64,000 nt of DNA from Acanthosepion lycidas (Eukaryota > Mollusca > Cephalopoda > Sepiida > Sepiidae). The notes beneath the pieces are model-generated. The model made no database searches. It saw nothing but the letters and a program-made list of their open reading frames with translations, and had not been told where the DNA came from. Position numbers and translations under genes: made by a program. Positions within the stretch are counted from its first letter, which is position 1. The number at the start of each line of letters is the position of its first letter. Below, piece after piece: positions 31,946-44,171 of this stretch. The stretch covers positions 55,688,142 to 55,752,141 of the forward strand of contig OZ010590.1 in NCBI GenBank assembly GCA_963932145.1. The letters are read 5' to 3'.

Positions 31946-32868
31946 ATATGTTCTGCCATTCATTTACACAAGTTCATTAGGTAGATTACTTGCTGTTTCC
32001 CTCTGCCCCTTTTGCACCAAATATATCCCATGAGTGTCAAATTCTCCAAGTCATCTTTCCACATTATATGTCACAGAAGGAAGGTTAGCGAACCATCCAG
32101 TGATGGAAACAATGATGGTGAAAATATTTGAATAATTCATATAAAATGTTTATGGGTTTGGTTTTGAAAGTCAGCAAAATAACAATATCAACAAGAAAAA
32201 AACAAATTGCAAAGCACTGAACAAGTTTAAAAGAAACTGGAAGCAGGACAGATGTTATATATTCACCCATATTTGTTTATCTGTTTGTACAATATATCCA
32301 AACGTTCTCCATGTATTTCCATGACCTTTTGTGAAAGGTGAATGATGGGATGAGAAAAAAAAATTGATTAAATTTAGAAGCTAATCTAAGAATTTTTAAG
32401 GTTAAAAAAATGTCTCTTTGTATTTATCCTGAAATTATTACTCCTACCAAAGGAATTGATCAGAGTTTCTTTCTGTTTTTTGTCATACCTGTAATTATTT
32501 AAAATAAATTTTTGTCACAGCATAGTCTGAGATCTGAACTGTGATTATTTTTGACGATATGTTTCCAATAAATAGCTGCAACAAACATTTGTCATGGCAT
32601 AGTCTGAGATCTGTACCGTGATTGTTCTGTTTTTACTGACAATGATGATGTTGGCTGGGAGGTATGTGCTTTCTGAGTGCTTTCTCACTTCAGATTCAGA
32701 ATTGAGTGAAATTGAGTTTAAATCTAATTGTTCAAAAACGGGGAAATAAGATGATAGATTGACTCTGTTAAAACATTGTATTTTGCTTGGATGCTCTTGT
32801 ATTGTGAGTGATACAGGTTGTGAACAATCCTTGAGAGAAAGTGTTAATATATTTTTCTCTTATTTCAG
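31946..32868. other. No gene; local ~80-bp duplication
   Basis: 32503-32553 and 32580-32632 are near-identical (catagtctgagatctgaact / ...tgtacc), a tandem duplication of about 77-80 bases. No gene. Confidence 0.5.
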
Positions 32869-33006
32869 GAGGAAGCCAGTCTTCATGAAAACAATGAAAT
32901 ACTTACCCCACAACCTCCCTTGAACAGTAAACCCAAGAATAATTACAGCAGGCCTCATTACAGCCCACGTGGACAAAAACTGACCTTGAACATTACTGAT
33001 ATTAAG
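32869..33006 (+). CDS. KATNIP: KATNIP-like exon (low-complexity linker)
   Basis: Acceptor TTTTTCTCTTATTTCAG, donor AAG|GTAAAT. The 46 codons are in phase 0 at both ends, reading EEASLHENNEILTPQPPLN, a basic/proline/asparagine linker, then RGQKLTLNITDIK. The family is poorly conserved here, but the closing hydrophobic-basic segment together with the next exon (KLKDSLEANPLLQLSVAEEL) resembles the RRSLELSVNLQRKQ part of KATNIP. Support is mainly open frame, splice sites and phase fit. A 20.3-kb intron follows. Confidence 0.8.
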
Positions 33007-33504
33007 GTAAATTATTTTTTCATTTTTTCTTCCTGTCAATGAACATACTTCTAGTTTATTGACTCCTTTAAAATGTCCCTCTAGTTAAGAATGAATCTTA
33101 AAGATTTTCATTTACTATATTCTGAAAATTTGTTTCATAATCATATGCTAATACAGGGTGAGGTTGTATTGTATATCAATAATATTTTGTCAGTTTTGTT
33201 TATCTTTGAAATAAACTGTTATAGTGAGGTGTAAAAATATCTTTAAGGTACAGAGTTTCATTTAAAATAATAGAATTCTGTAAAAAGTTGAATAGAATTT
33301 CTCAAAAAGCCAAGAAGTTTGCTTCACTCACTCTCAGCCACTCAAGGTCAGGCTACTTACTGCAGGGATTTTAAAGCAGTTCACTCAACTTGCTTAGTTT
33401 TACATTTGGCCAGGAGTGAAACTGATTTGCATGTTCACTGATCTCATTCAGTGGAAAGGTATTTATTTTTTTATTTTTTACAAAAGCAGCAAATAACACT
33501 AGCA

Positions 33505-33692
33505 GCTATTTACACTATTTACATTGTTCTAACCGTTGTCCTTATCTTTGTTTTATTCACAATGTTTCAGCTATTGTATGTTCTGGCCTTCTTCATGTGA
33601 TATCTGTTGGAATTTCAAACCAAGCCCTTTATTTTGTTCACATGACCCAGTTGATAAAAGTCCAAACAATGTAAATAGTGTAAACACTATTG
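33505..33692 (-). mobile_element. Internally deleted FB-SINE
   Basis: Left arm tttacactatttacattgtt...ttcaggtg-type end, and right arm reduced to gtccaaacaatgtaaatagt. The tRNA-like core is mostly deleted (only atgacccagttgataaaag remains). Confidence 0.7.
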
Positions 33693-33807
33693 AATATTAC
33701 CATTTTTTTTTTTTGTTTTTCTTTAAATTTTTTCTGATTGTTAAGATTACCATTTCCCTGTTCAGATAATTCAGTATTTCTTGAATGGTCGCAGAATATG
33801 GAAATTA

Positions 33808-33995
33808 ACAAAATTGTATAAAAATGGTTAGAAATGTACAAAAATCAATGGGAAGATCAATACTAGAGAGAATTCCAAGAAATAGAAAGAGGTCAACATG
33901 GATTACAGAACAGACCAAGATGTCATTTATGTGATTAAATGTCAAAATAGAGGTGGGTAGGACACATTAGAGGATAACAGACGGAGCAAAAGGCC
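33808..33995 (+). mobile_element. LINE-C 3' fragment, second copy
   Basis: Collinear with 30769-30930 (agaaatgtacaaaaatcaat, gagagaattccaaga, gacacattagaggataacag). Confidence 0.6.
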
Positions 33996-34004
33996 AGTTA
34001 ATGA

Positions 34005-34990
34005 TTGTTGATTTCATCTTATTGTCATATTCATAACGTTTTGGCCATTGTATGCTCCAGCCTTCTTCAGATGATATATGTTGAAATTTTGGGTAAATTT
34101 GCACATTAAATCCTGGAAAACAAGTGTAATAAAAATTTCCATTCTGGTGTAAATTTGGATGCTTATTTCGAAAATAACAATAAAAGTTTGTGGAAGAAAA
34201 CCGTTTAGGAGTTATTGACAGTATATGTTTGTCCTCATTTGCATTACAGCTACAGCTCAGCTGCCATTACTGGCTTTGTTTACATATGTTTGCCTTGAGT
34301 AGTAATGTGCAGAAGCTTCACTTGTCTTGGCTACTGTGCAATACACAAACTTTAAATTAAATTTTGTGAATTGTGCAGTAATCAAGACGAGTAATATAAG
34401 ATGATCAGTAAGAAGGCCATTAACTAAGTAAGCTTCCATGTATTACTGCTTGAAGCAAACATATGTAAACAACTCCAGTAATGGTGGCCAGGCTAAATGT
34501 GAATAAAGCTGAACTTATATTGTCTATAACGGTTTTTTTCCGAAAACTTTTATTGTTATTTTCGAATTAATCAGGCAATTTCACACCAGAATAGAAATTT
34601 TCATTAGTTGTTTTTCCGGGGCTTAATGTGTAAATTTACCAAATTTACAAATTTACCTTTATTTAATCCACATGGCCCAGTGGATAAAATTGTTGGCTGA
34701 ATTAATCCAGTGACTTGACCCAAAGGAGTTGTGAGTTCAATACCTGGCCACAGCAAAGGTGAACAAAAACTTGGAGAGTTGAGTTACTAAAAGGAAATAA
34801 CTGAAATTGAGATTTTCAGAAAAGGTATGGCATGTGGAACTAGAACAATCTACCCAAGTGGATAAAATAAAGGGTTCAGTTTGAAATTTCAATATATATC
34901 TCCTGAAGTGTACAAAACATTGTGCATATGACAATAAAGATGAGGTCAACAGTCTGAACAATGTAAATAGTATAAATAGTTACAATTCAT
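34005..34990 (+). mobile_element. FB-SINE interrupted by a 549-bp foldback
   Basis: Left arm 34005-34091; tRNA-like core from 34668 (ATGGCCCAGTGGATAAAA, GTTGTGAGTTCAATACC); right arm 34880-34990 (attgtgcatatgacaataaa, gaacaatgtaaatag). The body contains gtggataaaataaagggttc, which pairs with the left-hand counterpart. Interrupted at 34092 by the foldback. Confidence 0.75.
34092..34640. mobile_element. 549-bp foldback with ~190-bp inverted arms
   Basis: Ends GGTAAATTTGCACATTAA and TTAATGTGTAAATTTACC; arms extend inward through TTTCGAAAATAACAATAAAA (opposite its complement at ~34545-34565) and TTGTTTACATATGTTTGC at both inner ends. Diverged 10-15% between arms by eye. No ORF. A non-autonomous DNA element by structure; family unknown. 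Confidence 0.75.
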
Positions 34991-35309
34991 TTCAGAAATA
35001 TAGACAAAACACTAACAGCTATAGCCATTGAAGTATATTTTCATTTTCTTATGTACAAGTTCACTTTTCAAATATTGAAACTGATGTTTTTCTTATAAAA
35101 GATAGTAGATAATCTTAGGCATTGAATAAATGTTCCAGAAACCTTTTATTCACTACAATAGCATTATAAACGCAATGTTAAAAATTTGGCAAGGACAAAA
35201 TTATCCACGCATTAGAAATTTATTTTATTTATAATACCTAATATATATTTATTTTATTCATATTACCTGATATGCTTAAATCATGTTATGAAGCAGTAGT
35301 GATCAAATT

Positions 35310-35910
35310 GGTGCAACAATTTAGATATCTGGGAAGTGTTTTAACAGAGGATGGAAAGTACAACATTGGAATTCAAAGGAGCACTGTAATATCAAAAAAT
35401 ACCTTCCAAAAGCTAAGCAAAGTATTAAGAAACTAGAAAATATCATTAAAAGCAAAAAGTACTGAAGTGTTATGTAAAATCAGTTTTCCTATATGGCAGC
35501 GAATGCTGGACAGCCTCCTCACAAATAAAGAGACTTGAAGCAACAGAAATGCAGTTCTACAAGAAGATACTGAGAATACGATGGACCAAACATGTGAGCA
35601 ATAATGAAGTTCTAGAGACAATGGCAATAAGAACACTTAACATCAGCAAGAGACAGTTGTAATTTCTAGGGCACATAATAAAGAAAGAGGAATTGGAAAA
35701 TTTGATACTCACAGGGAAGATTGAAGGTAAGAGAAACTGAGGAAACCAATGCTTAACTTACCTGATGAGCTTCAGTGAATGGATGATGGAGCAGGTTCTG
35801 GGAGAGATGGAAAAAAGACAAAATTTATTAAAAGCTACAAAGGTCAGAAAATTGTAGAGAGCCTTGATCACTAACATCCTGAAGGGACATGGCACATAGA
35901 AGTGTATCAA
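35310..35910 (+). mobile_element. RTE-like LINE, C-terminal fragment and 3' end
   Basis: Reads in pieces LVQQFRYLGSVLTEDGKYNI, FQKLSKVLRN, EMQFYKKILRIRWTKHVSNN, EVLETMAIRTLNISKRQL, FLGHIIKKEELENLILTGKI and RALITNILKGHGT, ending GGGACATGGCACATAGAAG. Same family as 20865-21600; several stops and shifts. Confidence 0.8.
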
Positions 35911-36221
35911 GTTGCATCTATGAGATGTAAATTTTTAAAAGAAATTATGTTTTTCCTAATGAGCAGGCATATCGGTTACTGTAAACTGGGAATTAACAAC
36001 ATGGCTGTATGGAAAGTTTTGTTTGTAGATTTAAAACAATGAATTGTAAACAGTTGCAATTCAGGAATGAGTTTTAGATTAGCAACTAAGCAGTTTTTGG
36101 TACCCAAGTCGACTGCATAGTATATCATGGAAAATTATTGTGAGATAAAAATCATTGCAATTCTTTCTTGAAAGAGCTGTAAGCCTAAAAGGCTACATCA
36201 TTGATAATTAACTGACACAAA

Positions 36222-37807
36222 CAGTGGGGAAAATAAGTATTTCATTCCCTGCTGATTTTCTAAGTTTGCCACTTTACAAAAATAGGAACGGTCTATAATT
36301 TTCAGAGTGGGTCCGTTGTGAAAGTGAGAGATAAAATATAAAAAAAATTCTAGAAACTCACTTTATATTAATTTTTGAACATTTATTTCTTTTTTTATTA
36401 AAAAAAAAATTTTTTTCACCCCCTACCAACCAGCAATGATTCAGGCTGCATAGACTGGTTATGTGACCAGGAGGCATATAGACTAGTCCTATTACTCAAT
36501 TATTACTCCTTATCAAGTACTGATTAGCTGCATAAAAGACACTAGTTCACAGAATCCTTCAATGAATCAGAATCTAATCTCTCCACAATGGTCAAGATGA
36601 AAAAAAGGACATCCAGGACAAAATTGTATACCTGCACAAGACTGGAATGGGCTACAAGATGATTGGCATGGTGAGAAGGAGTCAACTGTTGGTGTGATAA
36701 TAAGAAAATGGAAGAAACCCCAATTGACTATCAGTCTCCCTTGGTCTGGAGCTCCATGCACGATCTCCCAACGTGGAGTGAACTTGATGATGAGAAATGT
36801 AAGAAAACAACCCAGAACTATGCAGTAAGAGCTTGTTGATGATCTCAAGACAGCTGGGACCACAGTCACCAAGATGGCCATTAGTAACACACTACGTCAT
36901 AGTGAACTGAAATCGTGTACTGCTTGCAAGGTTCCCCTACTGAAGTAGACGCGTGTACAGGCCTGTCTGAAGTTTGCAAATGAGCATCTAGATGATTCAG
37001 AGGAAGGTTGGGAGGAAGTGCTGTTGTCAGACGAGATTAAAATTGTGCTTTTTGGCATCAACTCGACTTGCCATGTTTGGAGAAAAAAAAAGAAGGTGGC
37101 GTGGACCCCAAGAGCACCATCCCAACCATTAAGCATGGTGGTGGAAACATTACACTTTGGGGCTGTTTCTCTGCTAAGAGGACAGGACGACTACACCGGG
37201 TCATGGGAAAGATTGATGGGATCAATTATGGGGAAATCTTGAGTGAAAATCTCCTTGCCTCAGACAGGACACTGAAGATGGGTCATTGATGGGTATTCCA
37301 GCATGACAATGACCCAAAGCATACAGCTAAGGCAACAAAGGAGTTGCTCAAGAAGAAGCACATTAAGGTAATGGAGTGGCCTAGTCAGTCTCTAGACCTT
37401 AATCCATTAGAGAATTTGTGGAGGGAGCTGAAGCTTCGAGTTTCCCAATGACAACCTACAAACCTTAAAGATTTGGAGACTATCAGCAAAGAGGAGTGTC
37501 CCCCCCACCGGGATCTTTAAAAAATTGGTAACCAACTACAGGAAATGTCTGGCTGATATGCTTGCCAAAAAGAGTTTCTTCACCAAATACTGACTTATGT
37601 TTTGCTATGGGATGAAATATTTTTTCAATAAAAAAGAAATAAATGTTCAAAAATTAATATAATGCGATTTTTCTAGAATTTTTTTTTTTATATTCTATCT
37701 CTCACTTTTAAGATGGACCTACCCTGAAAATTATAGACCATTCCTATTTTTGTAAGGTGGCAAACTCAGAAAATCAGCAGGGAATGAAATACTTATTTTC
37801 CCCATTG
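36222..37807 (+). mobile_element. Tc1-type transposon, near full length, inactive
   Basis: Inverted ends CAGTGGGGAAAATAAGTATT and ...AATACTTATTTTCCCCATTG, with ~90-base terminal inverted repeats (taagtttgccacttta, ggtctataattttcag). The TIR sequence and the internal coding resemble the fish/amphibian Tc1 group whose ends read CAGTGGGG(G/A)AAATAAGTATT. 3' flank is TA; 5' flank decayed. Length 1,586 bp fits an autonomous element. Confidence 0.9.
36590..37595 (+). pseudogene. Tc1 transposase pseudogene (DDE)
   Basis: Transposase catalyses cut-and-paste at TA. Visible pieces in order: KMGYK-like HTH part ([16 protein letters not shown]), second HTH/linker (KTAGTTVTKMAI), first Asp ([13 protein letters not shown]), [18 protein letters not shown], second Asp ([18 protein letters not shown]), and [19 protein letters not shown] with the glutamate (D34E layout). 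At least several frameshifts (e.g. in the A-run at 37083) and stops (at ~37287 and ~37448) disable it. The catalytic residues themselves are all still present. Confidence 0.85.
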
Positions 37808-40075
37808 TATGTATTTGGAATTGCTTATTTTTTCCTGTTATGTTTATAATGCTATTCTGTTGAATAAGGGTTTTCTAAAATCATATTCTAACCTTCATAT
37901 ATAAAAATATATATTTTGGTATTTGAAAAATGAACTAAATTTTGAATCTGTATCTCTGCACACTATGTTAGGACAATAATTCATGGTGATCAGAGCAATA
38001 CAAAAGACTATGATTTTTTAATGTACCTAAATATATAAATAAATTATTGCAACATTTCCTCATGCTCTATTTTCAGAATAACCATGCATTCATTTCTGTA
38101 TTTCACTTCATACTGAGTCAATATGAATGCAACAACTTGTACTTGCCTAGAATGATCACTGCTGACAGTTTATTTTTTAAACATTGACAACATCTTTGTA
38201 AAAAATGAAACAGTAACTCTTTTAGTTTACTCTCGACTGTATTATTATCTTTTGGGTTAAAATGTATGACAAAGTAGAAAAAGTTTTCTTGTGACGTATT
38301 TCATCTTTTCTCTGAAGTCCTAAAGGATGAAATGCGTCACACGAAAACTTTCTTCACTTTGTCATACATTTTTCCCCAATATTGTTCTTGATATATAAAA
38401 TATATATATTGTTATCTCATTATCTATAAAATAAAAATGCCTCTTGCTTATGAATATAAAATATCAATGCATGCATGAAAATTATATATAATAAATAATA
38501 TATACAAAAAATGAAAATTTATTTTTATTCTAGAAAACATTAAAAACAATTATTAATCATAATCAGAGCTGAAGACTACCAGATAATATAAAGCAATTAA
38601 TCATATAAAAATATTTCTAATTATAAAGAGGAGAAGCTTAATTGACTTTTATGGACTCTACTGAGATGAACGACATTCTATTTTTAAATTATTTCTAGCA
38701 TTTGGTATAACATGTTTACTTGAAAAGACATTTTTAAAAATGATGCTTCCAAAATCTGCATATAGATTGGTCTTAACTGTTCAGCATTCAATTTTGATGA
38801 CAGGAGGGAGGCACAAATTTTTTAACAGGAAGATGGATTTATCTTTATCCCATGAAAAAAGAATTTCATTATTCTCCTTGACTCTTCATCTTCAACATCA
38901 TCTTTTAAGAGAAAAGTATAAGAGTTGATGCTTATTCATAATGAAAGAATATATTGTTTTAAATGAAATAAAAACTAAAATGTTTTTATAGTTCAATATA
39001 TGTCCATGGTTTCTCTTGGTCTCAAAAAACATTGCCAATTTGGCCTAATATCAAAATAAGTTTATGGATCCGTGACCATAGAAAGTCATAAGTATGCCGC
39101 ACACAGTGATGGTTTAATTCCTTGTAGTTGTAATAATTTTTTTAGCTTGGATTACTGACTATAACTCCATAGCAAGGCACTCATTTTGTATATTTCAGAT
39201 TAGTTTTCTTTAAGCTCTCTATTAAAAAGCTTTTAAATGCTGTTTTAAGAAAAATTAAAACTATTTTTGAAAATAATAATTTATTCTTGAAAAGAAATTA
39301 AAAAAAAAAAAACAAAAAAAAAAAACCTGTTTGTAAATATTGTGGAATTCTAGCAGATTGTTGGATCCAGTTCAATGCTTTTTCCAATTTTGAAAGTTGA
39401 ATTTGGAAGAAGAAAAAAAGCTCTTCTTCCTCTCTTTTCCTTCTGATTCTTTCTCTCTATCATACACTTCTTGGCTAAGTTTAACATTCATGTCCACAAT
39501 AAAATGGCGTACCAAAAGGATGGTTTTTTTCCCTTGACACCATTATTATTTTGTAATACCATCCCTCCCTTAGCAATGTTTGTTTTAAGAAGTGATTAGA
39601 ATTTTAATAAAACACAAACATATGAAAGTAAATTTATACATTTCTTTGAGAATTTACAACCAAAATATTAAAATCTATCAGATTGTTTAAATGCAAGAAT
39701 AATTTTATATTTACAATATTCTAAAAATGCAACCAAACTAATACAATGCAATGTTTACCACTTACTAATTCATAAAGTAATAAATATGAAAACAATTTTT
39801 CATAAATTCATAAAAAATTTACAAAATTATAAAAAATATGTGAACCAACTATAATGAAATTTTATTTTTTTACCATTTTATACTTTTTATTTTATATATA
39901 TTTTTTGTTCAGTAGTGAATTTCTTCCTTTATTATTTATCTCTCAAATATTTATTTTTAGCAACAACAATAATAAAAATTGTTCTCATATATTTAATGAT
40001 AATTTTATACTTTTATTAGTTTTATTCTTTTCTATCTATTGATTTCTGTTATTGTCATTAAAGTAATATTAAGTC
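37808..40075. other. No gene recognised
   Basis: Very AT-rich intron DNA. Contains the foldback 38259-38371, A-runs near 39300-39330 and AT-rich ORFs without domains. Confidence 0.5.
38259..38371. repeat. 113-bp foldback
   Basis: Arms 38259-38308 and 38322-38371 (AAAATGTATGACAAAGTAGA ... complement) with ~5 mismatches, loop CTCTGAAGTCCTA. Each arm contains GTGACG/CGTCAC near the loop. Confidence 0.75.
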
Positions 40076-40079
40076 AAAG

Positions 40080-40620
40080 TGGTACATTTGGTAATGAACT
40101 GTTCATTCCTGCATCTAGTGTAAAGTATATATGATCGTTCCTTGTCATGGTAGAAGGCTTACTTGTCCCAGTGATCCTAAGAGTGAAGCCATCTGGAGTT
40201 CCAACGCCTGTAGGGCCACCCATGGCGGTAAGTTTGAAGAGGAAGGACCAGATTGAACACGAACAACCTTGAAGATCGCAATGGTGAAAGAGACAAAGAT
40301 CTACACGATTACAACAGCTAAACTGGTGGAAGAGGGCAGTGCCAGTCAAGCTGGTGTAACCAAGGTGGACCTTGACAGATCATGCATCCGAAAGCCTGAT
40401 GTAACCAGGTTTGCCAGATCTCCTCTGTCTCAATCCCCTTTGAGTTGTGAGGGAGCTGCTTCTGGTCAAGTGTGTGGGTTTCTCTGTCACACAGTTATCT
40501 ACCTAAATCAAATTCACAGAAATAGCCTTGTCAAACACTCTTTGATTTACAGCCATCTCTGTCACTGTTACCAGGGTAGAGTAAGGAAATAGGGAGAGAG
40601 GATGACAATTCCAATACTCA
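40080..40620. other. Higher-GC segment of unknown origin
   Basis: Noticeably less AT-rich than its surroundings, with 91-codon (minus, 40074-40349) and 107-codon (plus, 40269-40592) overlapping ORFs. It may be the 5' untranslated part of an RTE-like LINE, as it has no recognisable domain. A host exon cannot be excluded. Confidence 0.3.
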
Positions 40621-41034
40621 GATATAAGAAGGTGCCAACAACCACCACCGTTTTACAAAGTTTGAATTGATTGGCAGTAAGCTAATGCTTTTCGAATCAT
40701 TTCAAAGAACACAATTTGTTGAAAATTTTGTTGATTTTTATAAATTTTTGAATAAAATATTTCTTTTCAAATTTAGTTCTTTATAATATAATAAATAATG
40801 AATCTTTATAAAATGGTAAATAATAAATATCGCAATGTACTTTGTTGGTATATTTTTATAAACTTGTAAATAAACATAGCAGAGGGAGTCTTGGTAGTTT
40901 AAAGTAATAGTAGTGTCAACAGAAAAAACATTCTTTTAACACAGCATTTTTTTGTGGGCATGAAAGTTAAACATTGCCACCTTCCATTTCTTTCTCCCAT
41001 CCTCCTCTTTCTTAATGCCTTTCACATTAGTCCT

Positions 41035-41435
41035 GGATATGACAATAAACTACATCCGGCAGCATGACCTCTGATTAAGAGATTTAAGGTTTTGAGGAGT
41101 GTGAAACCATCTCTTCATTGCTGTTGTCTCCAGGCCCACCCTGACCTGGGGTGCTAGCACCTGTTAGATTCCCAGCTATGCACAAATAGTGAACCCCCAA
41201 ACAAAAACAAAACACTATGAAAGTATAAAAATACATTTTTATTGTAGAAATACCAACAATACATTTTGTATAAAAAAAAATCTCCAAAAATACTTATTAA
41301 TAGTAAAATGACCAACAATACATATTTATCTGTAGTTGATGGCATACAATTGCATTCAAAGTATTTAGATTTTGGCATTAAATAACCCATAGAGGTTGCT
41401 ATGCCACTAAATAAAACCAACCAACCTTGATATTG
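41035..41435 (+). repeat. Repeat C, copy 4
   Basis: gacaataaactacatccggc, gaaaccatctcttcattgctg, cagctatgcacaaatagtgaa, accaacaatacat units and ataacccatagaggttgctatg. Confidence 0.7.
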
Positions 41436-41699
41436 TTTATTTTAGATCTGAGGATTTTTGTGGGTTAAATTAGGTTGATGCTTTGGTTATAAAAATTTAA
41501 TTTGCAGGATAGATAAAAAGCCATCTGTTTATAAAAACAATGTGTATATTCATGTAGGGTTAAAACTTTCAACATTAAACCTTACCCACTTGGTGTCACA
41601 GTGGTTTTCTTAACTATAGGTAGTCTAGTCAGTCTGGTACTTATATGGTCTATTTTTTTTTGTTTATCCATGGCTTCCTTTCACTTCTCAACCTATGCA

Positions 41700-42110
41700 G
41701 AAATCCATTTGTAAGGATGTTCTGCACCCCCACCACCACCATGTTAGTTCAATGGTTTATAATTACAAATGTCAGTGTGATGCTGAATATATTGGCAAGG
41801 CTAATCAGAGGTTGAAGACTGATTGATTAGCATCTACCAATTAAGATATGTCATGGGTAGTATGAACATTTGCATATGCTTCTTAATTCTTCCAATTCTG
41901 TGACTGCAAAACACTTAATAAATATTCTGACTTGTACCACAATTTCACCAGGGATATTTTCACAGTAATCAGCAGAGCACATTTGAATTGCCATCTTAGA
42001 GTTCCTGAGACTATTTATATTAAGTCTAAGCAGCCTTTCCTCTGTAAGCAGAAGGAATGGCTGCTGGGTGTAAATGTAACCTGCCTGATTTATATTGCTA
42101 ATTCTCTAGA
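41700..42110 (+). mobile_element. Penelope-like element, GIY-YIG domain remnant (type 2)
   Basis: Pieces VYNYKCQCDAEYIGKANQRL (the GIY-YIG start: VY.. C.C...YIG.), then after stops DLYHNFTRDIFTVISRAHLN, CHLRVPETIYIKSKQPFLCK and QKEWLLGVN. This is the C-terminal endonuclease domain of Penelope-like retroelements, including the E-x-IYI-K-x-PxLCKQ ending. Different from the Penelope copies at 49.8 and 63.3 kb. Inactive. Confidence 0.7.
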
Positions 42111-42935
42111 AGTAAAGTTTTTTTTTTTTTTTTCTCTTGTTTTAATCATAGTATACATATTTGTTTTTGGCAACTGGTTAACCCCTTTTTTGTTATTTCT
42201 TCTTTGTTGTCATATTTTTTGATATACCATTTTATGGGGAGAAATTTTCTTTTTCTTACCATTTCTCTTTCCCCTTTGTTTTATGTATTTTTTTTATACA
42301 TTTATATATACTTATAAATTGTCAGTTTTTAAAGCAATCAAAATTCTTAAGTTGGAAAATTTTCTCTTTGCATCTTTTTACTCATAAATTTATCTTTCAA
42401 ATATGGTAGAGAAAGTGGGTTGGTGGCTCATCTTTTGGTCTTGCCTGCTTCTCCTGGTGGCATTCAAATAACTTTTGTTTAAAGATCCCTCAGGATTATT
42501 GGACCTTCAGATAACCAATGATCTGTAAACCCTAATCAATCATTTCCAGCACTTTTCCAAATTTAAATTAGTTCTCCATATAGTTCCAGTATTGTTACTG
42601 TGTAATTAAGATTAAAGTTCCTCTCACTATAATGATCAGATTGGATCCACACTTATATAATCAGGTAAATCCTCATTGCCTAATTAAAGTTTCTGGTGAA
42701 TAAATATTAGAACATTCTAATATTGGCATTATAGTATTCTTACATCAGCATATTCCATAAAATGCCTTCTTTCCCCATAGGCAACATTTACCAATAAGCC
42801 TTAATTAATCACATATCCACAATGTTTATCTGTCATTATTTTGCACATGATACATTTTGGTAGAATGGTTGCATTTCCTAATGAGTTTTCTCCTTTCCAA
42901 ACTCAATACACATTCCTTTCAGATCACATTGTTTA
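42111..42935. other. No gene recognised
   Basis: T-runs at 42119-42133; otherwise AT-rich intron sequence. Confidence 0.5.
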
Positions 42936-42939
42936 TTGA

Positions 42940-43315
42940 TTTGTTTTCTATGGTTTATCAACCCTTTGCAAGTTATTTAAAGCCAGAAAATATTTTTAGA
43001 TTGTGAGATTTATTTTTTATTTATTTATTTTTTTTTTTCAGATAATCATAGTTTAGTGATAAAAGTTTTACTAATTAACCCATAGCTGGGGTAAGAAGAG
43101 GTAGATTTATACCTTTCCTAAGGGTATTTGCATGTAAGTGATTATAACAAATCCAGTGGGGATTTGAACTCGGCTCTCCAATTAACAATTTCACTCAAAC
43201 ATCCAAGCTTACAGCACCTATCATTTCCAAGAAATCACCCATCTAGGTACTGACCAGGCTTGACACTACTTCAGTGATTGTACAGCAACTGGTATTTCAA
43301 CATGAAGTGGCTGTA
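42940..43315 (-). mobile_element. Composite 5S/tRNA SINE, antisense
   Basis: Minus strand: 5S rRNA-like CAATCACTGAAGTAGTGTCA, CTGGTCAGTACCTAGATGGG and ATAGGTGCTGTAAGCTTGGA; then a tRNA-like unit with GAGTTCAAATCCCC (B-box); body; end at ataacttgcaaagggttgat. Confidence 0.8.
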
Positions 43316-44160
43316 AGCCTTCTTTCAGATCAGTGGATTTAGTAAACATATTACTCTCTCAAAGATCTGATTTATATCTGTAACCAGAAGATATCTTTTG
43401 GGCCAAAATAGACAAATCTATCAAGTATTACCTTCTGACTCTTTCTGTCGGTTATAAACATTATTTTGTTCTTATCAATTCTGGCTTCTCTTTTTAAAAT
43501 GTAGTTTTTCTCTTTCAAACTTTATCTCAAACGATTTTATTTTGTATAAACCATATAATGTTGAGATATTTCTGATTTATATTCTAATAAATGAGAATCA
43601 TTTGTTTATGCTTTTTAATTGGTTGTATTAAAAATAATTTATAGGATTGAGAAAAACAATATCTAATTTTATACTAAAATGAATGTTGAAAGTTGTCAGA
43701 TTGAGAGCAAATCAAATTCTTGGTTTCAATATCTAATTAGGTTTGTACAGTAACACCTCTTGTGTTGACCAGCCTTCATTTTGTCTGATGATTGGCATCT
43801 GACATGTATTTGTGTTAATTTTGTTTTTCTTCTGGCTTCTAATTTTCTTTTTTCTCTTGAAGGCAGTTTGTGTAGTAGGGAATCAGTGTTATGTAGAAAT
43901 ATTCCTTGAATGTAGTACGGTCTTTGCTAACTCACGCTCACTTCATTTCAAGATGATTAATCATTGAACAAAAAGAATTAATTCAGATTTGCATTTCGAT
44001 ATTGTTTATTTTGTTATTTTACAAATTTCTTTTTACAGGGTAGGAAAATGTAGTTTGAATCTTCTAACAATGAGAAGTCTTTACGTTATATTTGACTGAG
44101 TTGCTGGCTGTATCATATTTGGTCAAACACTCAAGTTTGTTTGTACAAGTTTTTAAAACT
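43316..44160. other. No gene recognised
   Basis: AT-rich intron DNA. Confidence 0.5.
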
Positions 44161-44171
44161 ATGGAGCTACA

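Noticed and set aside
37018..37289. Two overlapping 73-74 codon ORFs that could suggest an intact small protein.
   Set aside because: They are two frames of one frameshifted Tc1 transposase.
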